Shown here one piece after another: positions 1 to 5,613 of a stretch of DNA of 6,924 nucleotides; the stretch's first letter is position 1; every line of letters begins with the position of its first letter. The stretch lies in assembly GCA_005877705.1 (NCBI GenBank), contig VBNY01000272.1:1-6924 (forward strand), given 5' to 3'. A program made the position numbers and the translations under genes. This stretch comes from Gammaproteobacteria bacterium (lineage in GTDB: Bacteria > Pseudomonadota > Gammaproteobacteria > Steroidobacterales > Steroidobacteraceae). The notes beneath the pieces were generated by a model. That model was not told where the DNA came from, searched no databases, and worked only from the letters and a program-made list of their open reading frames with translations.

Positions 1-87
1 GACGACCAGGCGCCGCTGTTCTCCAACCTCGCGATCCTCGTGGTCTTCGACAAGACCGTGCGCATCGGAGGCGGAGGCACCGAGTGA
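1..87 (+). CDS. DUF4845-family membrane protein, C-terminal tail (partial)
   Basis: The window opens inside a reading frame that ends at TGA 85-87; 28 codons are visible. The tail reads ...APLFSNLAILVVFDKTVRIG and then a Gly-rich end (GGGGTE). This resembles the C-terminus of the small DUF4845 proteins, which usually end in a pattern like 'EPLIENLDLVVKFDK'. In gammaproteobacteria that gene commonly sits between lepB (signal peptidase I) and rnc, exactly the position seen here. The family has an N-terminal membrane segment and no established function; that part lies outside the window. The frame ends 4 bases before the rnc start, so the two are probably co-transcribed. The call rests on a short match plus context; the stop and the frame are certain. 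Confidence 0.6.
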   Translation, partial: DDQAPLFSNLAILVVFDKTVRIGGGGTE

Positions 88-91
88 AAGT

Positions 92-769
92 GTGAATGAA
101 TCTCCAGTCCGCTGGGTCCGCGAACGGCTCGGGTACGAGCCGCGCGATCCCGGACTGTTCGGCGCGGCCCTGACCCATCGCAGCGCACCGGGCCCCAACA
201 ACGAGCGGCTCGAGTTCCTCGGGGATGCGGTGCTCAATCTCGTCATCGCGCGCCACCTGTACCGCATGTTTCCGGACGCCTCCGAGGGGGATCTGAGCCG
301 GCTGCGCGCGCGAGTCGTGAGCGGCGAGCCGCTCGCGGAGGTGGCAGCAGGACTCGGTCTCGGAGACGCCCTGCAGCTCGGCTCGGGGGAGCTCAAGACC
401 GGGGGGTTCCGCCGACAGTCGATCCTGGCCGATGCGCTCGAGGCGGTGTGCGGCGCGCTGTTCCTCGACGGCGGGCTCGCAGCCGCCGAGCGCGTGATCG
501 AGCGGCTGTTCGAGGCGCGCATCGCCGCCCTGCCGGCCCCGGCGGCGCTCAAGGATGCCAAGACCCGGCTGCAGGAGCATTTGCAGTCCCGGGGGCTCAG
601 CCTGCCGCGCTACTCGGTCGACGGCATCGAGGGCGAGGCGCACGCGCAGACGTTCCGCGTGATCTGCGATGTGCCGGACCTCGGTCGCCGGGCCGAGGGT
701 CGCGGCTCGACCCGCAGACGCGCGGAGCAGGCGGCCGCCGAGCGCATACTGCTCGAACTCCCTCCTTGA
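92..769 (+). CDS. rnc: Ribonuclease III
   Basis: Double-strand-specific, Mg-dependent endoribonuclease that excises 16S and 23S precursors from the primary rRNA transcript and processes some mRNAs; cytoplasmic. At 225 aa it matches the usual length (E. coli 226). The RNase III signature ERLEFLGDAVL is at residues 38-48. The acidic metal-binding residues fall at E41, D45, D114 and E117, the same numbers as in E. coli, and E65 is also kept. The catalytic domain spans about 1-145. A double-stranded RNA-binding domain spans about 152-225, shown by the LQEHLQ start, HAQTFRV strand and STRRRAEQAAAE helix. The start is GTG at 92, the only reasonable start given the aligned N-terminus; the ATG at 96 is out of frame. 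GGAGG at 73-77 is a rather distant ribosome binding site. The gene follows the DUF4845 tail by 4 bases and precedes era, as in most proteobacteria. Confidence 0.97.
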   Translation: MNESPVRWVRERLGYEPRDPGLFGAALTHRSAPGPNNERLEFLGDAVLNLVIARHLYRMFPDASEGDLSRLRARVVSGEPLAEVAAGLGLGDALQLGSGELKTGGFRRQSILADALEAVCGALFLDGGLAAAERVIERLFEARIAALPAPAALKDAKTRLQEHLQSRGLSLPRYSVDGIEGEAHAQTFRVICDVPDLGRRAEGRGSTRRRAEQAAAERILLELPP

Positions 770-771
770 GG
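768..771 (+). promoter_or_regulatory. Probable ribosome binding site deciding the era start
   Basis: GAGG overlaps the rnc stop codon and lies 9 bases before TTG 781 but only 3 bases before the alternative GTG 775. The spacing favours TTG 781 as the era start. The difference is two residues and does not affect the GTPase domain. Confidence 0.45.
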
Positions 772-780
772 CAGGTGCCC

Positions 781-1683
781 TTGGCTGAAACAGCTTCGCC
801 AGAATTCCGCTGCGGCTTCGCCGCCCTCGTGGGGCGCCCCAATGTCGGCAAGTCGACGCTGCTCAATGCCCTGGTCGGGCAGAAGCTGAGTATCGTCACC
901 CCGCGGCCGCAGACGACGCGCCACCGTATTCTCGGCATCTCGCATCTGCCCGATGCGCAGATCGCCTTCGTGGATACGCCGGGGCTGCACGCCCAGGCGG
1001 GCCGCGCGCTCAACAAGGCCATGAACCGCACGGCCGCGACCGCACTGCAGGATGCAGATCTCGTCGTGCTCGTCCTCGAAGCGCTCCACTGGACGGCGGA
1101 GGATGACTTCGCGCTCGGGCGGATCGTGAGCTCGGGTCGGCCGGCCGTTGCGGCCATCAACAAGATCGATCGGGCGCGCCCGCGCGAGCGGCTGCTGCCC
1201 TACATCGCCGAAGTTGCCAGGCGGCACGAGTTTCTGGCAATCGTGCCGGTGTCGGCATTGAAGCTGGATAACATCGAGGATCTGCGCCGCTCCATCGCCG
1301 CGCACCTGCCGCTGTCGCCACCCCTGTTCCCGCACGGCGAGCTCACCGACCGCGGCCTCGAGTTTCGTATCGCCGAGATGATCCGCGAGAAGCTGACGTT
1401 GGAACTCAACCAGGAAGTGCCCTATGGCATCGCCGTCGAGGTCGAGAGGCTCGCGGAGCAGGACGGCCAGCTCGCCGTCGACGCCGCCGTCTGGGTGGAC
1501 CGGGAGGGGCAGAAGCCGATCGTCATCGGCGCCAAAGGCGAGCGGCTGAAGCGCGTCGGCCGCTCCGCGCGGCTCGCGCTCAACGGGCTGCTCGGCCGCA
1601 GGCTGCACCTCAACCTGTGGGTGAAGGTGCGCGAGAACTGGGCCGACAACGCGCGCGCTCTGAGGGAGCTGGGGCTCGAGTGA
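781..1683 (+). CDS. era: GTPase Era, 16S rRNA-binding ribosome assembly factor
   Basis: Essential Ras-like GTPase that binds the 3' end of 16S rRNA and helps 30S subunit maturation. Counting from TTG 781, the G1 P-loop GRPNVGKST is at residues 18-26, the switch region PQTTRHRI at 43-50, DTPG at 65-68, NKID at 127-130 and the G5 SALK at 158-161. The C-terminal KH RNA-binding domain spans about 190-285, with REGQKPIVIGAKG around 241-253, and the protein ends with the family tail LWVKVRENWADNARALRELG. Length is 300 aa (E. coli 301). The start is uncertain: no ATG is near, and TTG 781 with GAGG 9 bases upstream is preferred over GTG 775. The frame stays open far upstream through rnc, but those residues are a shadow of rnc, since Era homologues begin shortly before the CGF-x-A-L-VGRPNVGKS segment. 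Eleven bases separate it from rnc. Confidence 0.97.
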   Translation: MAETASPEFRCGFAALVGRPNVGKSTLLNALVGQKLSIVTPRPQTTRHRILGISHLPDAQIAFVDTPGLHAQAGRALNKAMNRTAATALQDADLVVLVLEALHWTAEDDFALGRIVSSGRPAVAAINKIDRARPRERLLPYIAEVARRHEFLAIVPVSALKLDNIEDLRRSIAAHLPLSPPLFPHGELTDRGLEFRIAEMIREKLTLELNQEVPYGIAVEVERLAEQDGQLAVDAAVWVDREGQKPIVIGAKGERLKRVGRSARLALNGLLGRRLHLNLWVKVRENWADNARALRELGLE

Positions 1684-2411
1684 TGCGCAATCCCACCCGC
1701 GTCCAGCTCACGCCAGGCTACATCCTGCACCACTGCCCGTACCGCGATACGAGCCGCATTCTCGAAGTGCTGACACGCGACTACGGCAGGTTGTCGCTGT
1801 TTGCCCGCGGCGTGCGCGGGCCGAAGGCGAAGCTCGCCGCGGCCCTGCAGCCGTTCCAGATGCTGCTGCTCTCCTGGAGCGGACGGGGCGAGGCGCCGCA
1901 GCTCACGGGCGCGGAGCATGCGCAGTACTCGGCGCCGCTGCCGACCGCCTGTCTGATGGCGGCGTTCTATCTCAACGAGCTGTTGCTGAAGCTCACGACC
2001 CGCCACGATCCGCAGCCGGGTCTGTTCGACGACTATCATGAGGCGCTCGCAAGGCTGCGTCACGGAGCGCCGCTCGAGCCGGGGTTGCGTGTCTTCGAGA
2101 AGCGCCTGCTGGAGGCGCTCGGCTACGGCCTCGACCTCGCGACGGAGGCGCAGACAGGTCAGCGCATCGAGCCGGGCGCGTACTATCATTTCCGTCCGGC
2201 GCAGGGCCTGGTTCTCACGGTGGCCGAAGCGGTGGGCGCGCTTGCCGGCGAATCGCTCATCAGCCTGGCGGGCGAGCGGCTGACGGGAGCGCGGGAGCTC
2301 GAGGATTCAAGGCGGCTGCTGCAGGCGGCGCTGGCACAATGCCTCGAGGGCCGCGAGCTCACCACCCGCGCCGTGGCGAAGTCGATTGCGCGCCGGGAGT
2401 CGCGTCCATGA
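1683..2411 (+). CDS. recO: DNA repair protein RecO
   Basis: Recombination mediator that works with RecR (and RecF) to load RecA on SSB-coated single-stranded DNA and that anneals strands; cytoplasmic. Length is 242 aa, the same as E. coli RecO. The N-terminal OB-fold is about residues 1-80, with the family-typical YILHHCPYRDTSRILEVLTR stretch at 13-32 followed by DYGRLSLFARGVRG at 33-46. The rest is the helical C-terminal domain, including the YYHFRPAQGLVL segment. The four-cysteine zinc motif of Deinococcus/Firmicutes RecO is absent, as is normal in gammaproteobacteria. The start ATG 1683 overlaps the era stop by one base (TGATG). An in-frame GTG at 1617 would add 22 residues that only translate the end of era in another frame, so it was rejected. 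Position after era is a conserved neighbourhood. Confidence 0.95.
   Translation: MRNPTRVQLTPGYILHHCPYRDTSRILEVLTRDYGRLSLFARGVRGPKAKLAAALQPFQMLLLSWSGRGEAPQLTGAEHAQYSAPLPTACLMAAFYLNELLLKLTTRHDPQPGLFDDYHEALARLRHGAPLEPGLRVFEKRLLEALGYGLDLATEAQTGQRIEPGAYYHFRPAQGLVLTVAEAVGALAGESLISLAGERLTGARELEDSRRLLQAALAQCLEGRELTTRAVAKSIARRESRP
2395..2399 (+). promoter_or_regulatory. Ribosome binding site of pdxJ
   Basis: GGGAG inside the last codons of recO lies 8 bases before the pdxJ ATG at 2408. It is part of a 9-base block GGGAGTCGC (2395-2403) that recurs before the ancestral rlmD start and before nagZ. Confidence 0.6.
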
Positions 2412-3142
2412 CATACAGATCCATCGCCTTGGGAGTCAACATCGATCACGTGGCGACGCTGCGCCAGGCGCGCCGCGGCCGTTATCCGGATCCGGTGCAC
2501 GCGGCCCTCGCCGCGGAGATGGCGGGGGCGGACAGCATCACGCTGCATCTGCGCGAGGACCGCCGGCACATCCAGGTGCACGACGTGCGCGCGCTGAAGG
2601 ATCTGCTCAAGACCCGCATGAACCTCGAGATGGCGGTCACCGACGAGATGCTCGATATCGCCCGCGCGCTGCGCCCGGCCGATTGCTGCTTCGTGCCCGA
2701 GCGGCGCCAGGAGATCACGACCGAGGGCGGACTCGACATCGCAGGCCAGGTGCAGCGCATGAAGGAGGCGACCGCCGTTCTCATGGGGCAGGGAGTCCGC
2801 GTTGCCTTGTTCATCGATCCGGACCCGCAGCAGATCGAGGCGGCTGCGCAGACCGGAGCGCCCGTGGTCGAGCTGCACACCGGCGCGTATGCGGAGTCGA
2901 CCGGCGCCCGGGCGGCCACCGAGCTCGAGCGACTCCAGACGGGCGCGCGCCAGGCCGCGAGCTTCGGGCTGGAAGCGCACGCGGGGCACGGCCTGCATTA
3001 CCACAACGTGCAGCCGGTCGCCGCCATCCGCGAGATAGTCGAGCTCAACATCGGTCACGCCATCATCTCGCGCGCGCTGTTCGACGGGCTCGGCGCCGCG
3101 GTGCGCGAGATGAAGGCCTTGATGCTGGCGGCGCGCGCATGA
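2408..3142 (+). CDS. pdxJ: Pyridoxine 5'-phosphate synthase
   Basis: Last ring-closing step of DXP-dependent vitamin B6 synthesis: condenses 1-deoxy-D-xylulose 5-phosphate with 3-amino-2-oxopropyl phosphate (the PdxA product) to pyridoxine 5'-phosphate; cytoplasmic (beta/alpha)8 barrel, octameric in E. coli. Length is 244 aa (E. coli 243). The N-terminal signature GVNIDHVATLRQARRG is at residues 9-24, giving phosphate/substrate contacts N11, D13, H14 and R22. The catalytic residues known from E. coli (H45, E72, H193) correspond to H47 in TLHLRED, E74 in MNLEM and H194 in AGHGLHYHNV. The C-terminal ELNIGHAIISRALFDGL is also family-typical. Start ATG 2408 overlaps the recO stop as ATGA and has GGGAG 8 bases upstream; upstream in-frame starts only read through recO. 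The pdxJ-acpS pair is common in gammaproteobacteria. Confidence 0.97.
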   Translation: MTYRSIALGVNIDHVATLRQARRGRYPDPVHAALAAEMAGADSITLHLREDRRHIQVHDVRALKDLLKTRMNLEMAVTDEMLDIARALRPADCCFVPERRQEITTEGGLDIAGQVQRMKEATAVLMGQGVRVALFIDPDPQQIEAAAQTGAPVVELHTGAYAESTGARAATELERLQTGARQAASFGLEAHAGHGLHYHNVQPVAAIREIVELNIGHAIISRALFDGLGAAVREMKALMLAARA

Positions 3143-3522
3143 TCTTCGGCATTGGCGTCGATGTGCTCGAGGCGAGGCGCATCGGGCAGACTCTGGAGCG
3201 CTTCGGCACGCGCTTCGTCGACCACCTGCTGATGCCCGAGGAGTTGGCGCAGCTCGCCAAGACCGAGCGGCGCGAGCGTTTCCTCGCGATGCGCTTCGCG
3301 GCCAAGGAGGCGATCGTGAAGGCGATGGGCACGGGCTTTGCGCACGGAGTGTGGATCCGCGATGTCGGTGTCGTGCAGAACTCGTGGGGGCGGCCGGAGG
3401 TGGTGTTCTCCGAGCGCGGCGACCGCGTACGCCGCAGCCTCGGCATCGGCGAGGGCCACGTGACACTCACGGATGAGGCGGGACTCGTGGTGGCCGTCGC
3501 CGTGCTCATGAAAACTCCATGA
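3139..3522 (+). CDS. acpS: Holo-[acyl-carrier-protein] synthase
   Basis: Transfers the 4'-phosphopantetheine arm of coenzyme A to a serine of apo-acyl carrier protein, making it active for fatty acid synthesis; Mg-dependent, cytoplasmic, normally trimeric. Length is 127 aa (E. coli 126). The N-terminal IFGIGVDVLEARRI places the metal-binding Asp at D8. The second signature RFAAKEAIVKAMGTG (52-66) gives the metal-binding E57 and K61. The end HVTLTDEAGLVVAVAVL fits the last beta strands of the fold. Start ATG 3139 overlaps the pdxJ stop as ATGA. No clear Shine-Dalgarno sequence is seen before it, so translation probably depends on coupling to pdxJ. Confidence 0.96.
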   Translation: MIFGIGVDVLEARRIGQTLERFGTRFVDHLLMPEELAQLAKTERRERFLAMRFAAKEAIVKAMGTGFAHGVWIRDVGVVQNSWGRPEVVFSERGDRVRRSLGIGEGHVTLTDEAGLVVAVAVLMKTP

Positions 3523-4295
3523 ACTGCCTCGTGTTCGACATCGAGACGATTCCGGACGTCGCGTTGGGCCGGCGCCTGCATGGCCTCGAGGGCCTCGCGG
3601 ACGGCCAGGTCGCCAAGGCCATGTTCGCCCTGCGCCGGCAGGACTCGGGCGCGGACTTCCTGCCGCACGAGCAGCACCGCATCATCGCGATCTCCTGCCT
3701 GCTGCGCAGCCGCGACGGCTTGCGCGTGTGGAGTCTGGGGGACCTCACCGCGACGGAAGAGGAGTTGATCGAGCGCTTCTTCGAGGGCATCGAGAAGTTC
3801 TCACCCGACCTGGTTTCCTGGAACGGCTCCGGGTTCGACCTGCCGGTGCTCAATTATCGCGGGCTGCTCGCCGGCGTGCAGGCGCCGCGGTACTGGGAGA
3901 CCGGCGATGGGGACGCCGCTTTCCGCTACAACAACTATCTCAGCCGCTTTCACTGGCGCCACCTCGATCTCATGGACGTGCTCGCCGCGTATCAGTCGCG
4001 GGCGCGCGTGTCGCTCGGGAATGTGGCGTGCCTGTTAGGGCTGCCCGGCAAGCTGGGGTTCTCCGGCGCGCAGGTATGGGAGGCCTATCTCGCGGGAAAT
4101 CTCGCGGGAATTCGCCACTACTGCGAAACGGACGTACTCAACACGTACCTCATCTACCTGCGCTTCGAGCTGATGCGCGGGCACTTCACGCGCGAGCGAT
4201 ATGCGGAGGAGATCGAACGCGTGAAGACGATGTTGCGCGCCGCACCGGAGCCGCACCTGGCCGAGTTCCTGCGCGCCTGGGAGTCGCCAGCTTGA
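3519..4295 (+). CDS. Predicted 3'-5' exonuclease, PolB-exonuclease-like
   Basis: DnaQ-like nuclease resembling the proofreading domain of family B DNA polymerases but standing alone (the family described as 'predicted 3'-5' exonuclease related to the exonuclease domain of PolB'). All three exonuclease motifs are intact: Exo I FDIETIP with D7 and E9, Exo II SWNGSGFDLPVL (100-111) with D107, and Exo III YCETDVLNTYL (201-211) with Y201 and D205. A conserved HLDLMDVL lies at 148-155. Length is 258 aa, with no polymerase domain. The substrate is not known from sequence; DNA or RNA end trimming is possible. Start ATG 3519 overlaps the acpS stop as ATGA, with no strong ribosome binding site. Residues 191-198 contain a repeated LAG- unit (LAGNLAGI) encoded by an 11-base direct repeat at 4088-4098 and 4100-4110, possibly a local duplication. 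Confidence 0.88.
   Translation: MNCLVFDIETIPDVALGRRLHGLEGLADGQVAKAMFALRRQDSGADFLPHEQHRIIAISCLLRSRDGLRVWSLGDLTATEEELIERFFEGIEKFSPDLVSWNGSGFDLPVLNYRGLLAGVQAPRYWETGDGDAAFRYNNYLSRFHWRHLDLMDVLAAYQSRARVSLGNVACLLGLPGKLGFSGAQVWEAYLAGNLAGIRHYCETDVLNTYLIYLRFELMRGHFTRERYAEEIERVKTMLRAAPEPHLAEFLRAWESPA
4279..4283 (+). promoter_or_regulatory. Ribosome binding site of the ancestral rlmD start (TTG 4292)
   Basis: GGGAG within the last codons of the exonuclease gene is 8 bases before TTG 4292, which overlaps the stop codon as TTGA. The spacing and the 9-base block GGGAGTCGC (4279-4287) are the same as before pdxJ. This supports initiation at 4292 rather than at the weaker TTG 4411, where only a GGG (4404-4406) is seen. 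Confidence 0.55.
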
Positions 4296-4410
4296 GGGGG
4301 ACGCCTGCGGCCGATACGGCCGAGGTCGCAACGGTGGCCGGACTCACCTGCCAGGGGAGCGCATCCGCTTCCGGCGCCTGCGCCATCACCGTCAACATGA
4401 CGCGGGCCAG
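4292..4410 (+). pseudogene. rlmD: Damaged 5' part of rlmD (TRAM domain remnant, frame change)
   Basis: From TTG 4292 the frame reads MRGTPAADTAEVATVAGLT, like the first strand of an RlmD TRAM domain (pattern 'AEVxxLxHEGxGVA'). It stops resembling the family after about 4348. From 4348 a different frame, in register with the downstream rlmD CDS, reads LPGERIRFRRLRHHRQ and then AGQLLEVLEP, the usual second half of the TRAM domain. The roughly 19 residues normally between these parts (HEGxGVAxxDGKxVFVxGA) are absent from all three frames. The simplest reading is a deletion of 3n+1 bases, near 58, around 4346-4350. The downstream frame has no ATG, GTG or TTG between the stop at 4222 and TTG 4411. 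A sequencing or assembly error in a high-GC stretch is an equal possibility. Confidence 0.6.
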
Positions 4411-5613
4411 TTGCTGGAGGTGTTGGAGCCGGCAGCCGCGCGTGTCGTGCCGAAGTGTCCGCACTTCGGCACGTGCGGCGGGTGTGTGTTGCAGCATCTC
4501 GCTTCGCAGGCGCAGCTCGAAGCCAAGCAGATCGAGCTGCGAGACAACCTCGAACGGGTGGCGCGCATAGCTCCCGACACATGGCTGGCGCCGCTGCGCG
4601 GTCCGCCATGGGGTTATCGGCGCCGCGCACGCCTGGGTGCCAAGTACGTGGCAAAGAAGGGGCGCGTGGTCGTTGGATTTCGCGAGCGAGCGGCGCCGTA
4701 CGTAGCCGCTCTCGAGCGCTGCGAGATTCTGAGCGCGCCGGTGGGCGATCTGATTGCGCCGCTGTCCGCGATGCTCACGCGCCTCAGCATTCGCGAGCGC
4801 CTGCCGCAGATTGAGGTCGCAGTCGCGGACAACGCGGTGGCGTTGGTGCTGCGCGTTCTCGATGCACCGTCAGACGCCGATCTCGATCTGCTGCGCGAGT
4901 TCGCGGCCGCTCACCGAGTGCGGCTGTATCTGCAGCCGGGGGGTCTGGAGTCAGTGCGCGAGCTGCAGGCAGCGCAGGCCAACACGGAGCTGCCGCCGGC
5001 CGCAGCCGGCGCTCCTGCGCCGCAGGGCGGACAAGCACTGCGTTATGGGCTGCCGCGCTTCGGGCTGCAACTCGAGTTCGCGCCGACGGATTTCATACAG
5101 ATCAACGCCACCGTCAACGAGGCCCTCGTCGCGCGTGCCGTGGAGCTGCTCGAGCCGACGCCCGCCTCGAGCGTTCTCGACCTGTACTGCGGGATCGGCA
5201 ACTTTACCCTGGCACTCGCACAGGTAGCGGGGCGGGTCGCGGGCGTGGAGGGCGAGGCCACCCTAGTCGAGCGCGCTCGCCACAACGCGCGTTGCAACAA
5301 TGTATCCAACGCTGAATTCCACGTCGCGGATCTCGGGCAGGCGCCGCAGCCGGGTGCCCCCTGGTCACGCCAGGCCTACACCCACGTACTTCTCGATCCA
5401 CCCCGAGTCGGGGCCCGCGAGGTGTTGGCAACCATAGCCCGCCTCGATCCGCGACGGGTGCTGTATATTTCCTGTCATCCAGGCAGCCTCGCCAGAGACT
5501 TGGCCGTGCTGGTGCATGAACATGGCTTTACGCTCAAGGCTGCCGGCGTGCTCGACATGTTTCCGCATACCGCGCACGTCGAGTCGCTGGCACTACTCAC
5601 GGGAGTCGCATGA
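4411..5613 (+). CDS. rlmD: 23S rRNA (uracil(1939)-C(5))-methyltransferase RlmD, N-terminally shortened
   Basis: SAM-dependent enzyme making m5U at position 1939 of 23S rRNA. The intact frame is 400 aa from TTG 4411 (E. coli 433). The [4Fe-4S] cysteines are C16, C22 and C25 (CPHFGTCGGC) and C104 (LERCEIL). The SAM motif VLDLYCGIGNFTLAL has D257, motif IV is LLDPPRVG (DPPR 329-332), and the nucleophile is C355 in YISCHPGSLARD. The catalytic-base Glu lies in AHVESLALL near the end. FAPTDFIQIN upstream of the SAM fold is also typical. Catalytic and cluster parts therefore look intact. What is missing is the N-terminal TRAM RNA-binding domain, whose broken codons lie just upstream. TTG 4411 is only the first in-frame conventional start and has a weak ribosome binding site, so expression of this form is uncertain. 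The paralogues RlmC and TrmA are less likely given the TRAM remnant and the CPHFG motif. Confidence 0.88.
   Translation: MLEVLEPAAARVVPKCPHFGTCGGCVLQHLASQAQLEAKQIELRDNLERVARIAPDTWLAPLRGPPWGYRRRARLGAKYVAKKGRVVVGFRERAAPYVAALERCEILSAPVGDLIAPLSAMLTRLSIRERLPQIEVAVADNAVALVLRVLDAPSDADLDLLREFAAAHRVRLYLQPGGLESVRELQAAQANTELPPAAAGAPAPQGGQALRYGLPRFGLQLEFAPTDFIQINATVNEALVARAVELLEPTPASSVLDLYCGIGNFTLALAQVAGRVAGVEGEATLVERARHNARCNNVSNAEFHVADLGQAPQPGAPWSRQAYTHVLLDPPRVGAREVLATIARLDPRRVLYISCHPGSLARDLAVLVHEHGFTLKAAGVLDMFPHTAHVESLALLTGVA
4446..4473 (+). repeat. Perfect 12-bp inverted repeat (hairpin) inside rlmD
   Basis: CGTGCCGAAGTG (4446-4457) and CACTTCGGCACG (4462-4473) are exact reverse complements separated by the 4-base loop TCCG. 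The stem codes for the start of the Fe-S motif (VPKCPHFGTC). No T-run follows, so it is not a canonical intrinsic terminator. It begins 35 bases after the first base of the fallback start TTG 4411. Confidence 0.75.
5601..5605 (+). promoter_or_regulatory. Ribosome binding site of nagZ
   Basis: GGGAG in the last codons of rlmD is 4 bases before the nagZ ATG at 5610, a short spacing. It begins the third copy of the block GGGAGTCGC (5601-5609), here directly abutting the start codon. Confidence 0.5.

Noticed and set aside
448..780. N-terminal extension of Era into rnc
   Set aside because: The frame is open, but the extra residues are an Arg/Ala-rich out-of-frame reading of rnc; Era homologues begin near 781.
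610..1608. 332-codon open frame on the - strand across rnc and era
   Set aside because: Mirror of conserved coding sequence, with no recognisable protein family.
2186..3466. 426-codon open frame on the - strand across recO, pdxJ and acpS
   Set aside because: Very Arg/Ala/Pro-rich with no domain pattern, and fully antisense to well-recognised genes; a by-product of high GC content.
4088..4110. 11-base direct repeat TCTCGCGGGAA, twice
   Set aside because: Sits in frame inside the exonuclease (LAGN/LAGI), protein length is normal and no other repeat unit exists; probably chance or a trivial duplication.
4446..4473. Intrinsic terminator at the rlmD hairpin
   Set aside because: No T-run follows the stem and the reading frame continues through it for more than 1,100 bases; kept only as a hairpin.
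3728..4570. 280-codon + frame overlapping the exonuclease and the start of rlmD
   Set aside because: Not a gene of its own: its first part is a shadow of the exonuclease. Only its segment from TTG 4292 to about 4348 is meaningful, as the broken rlmD start.
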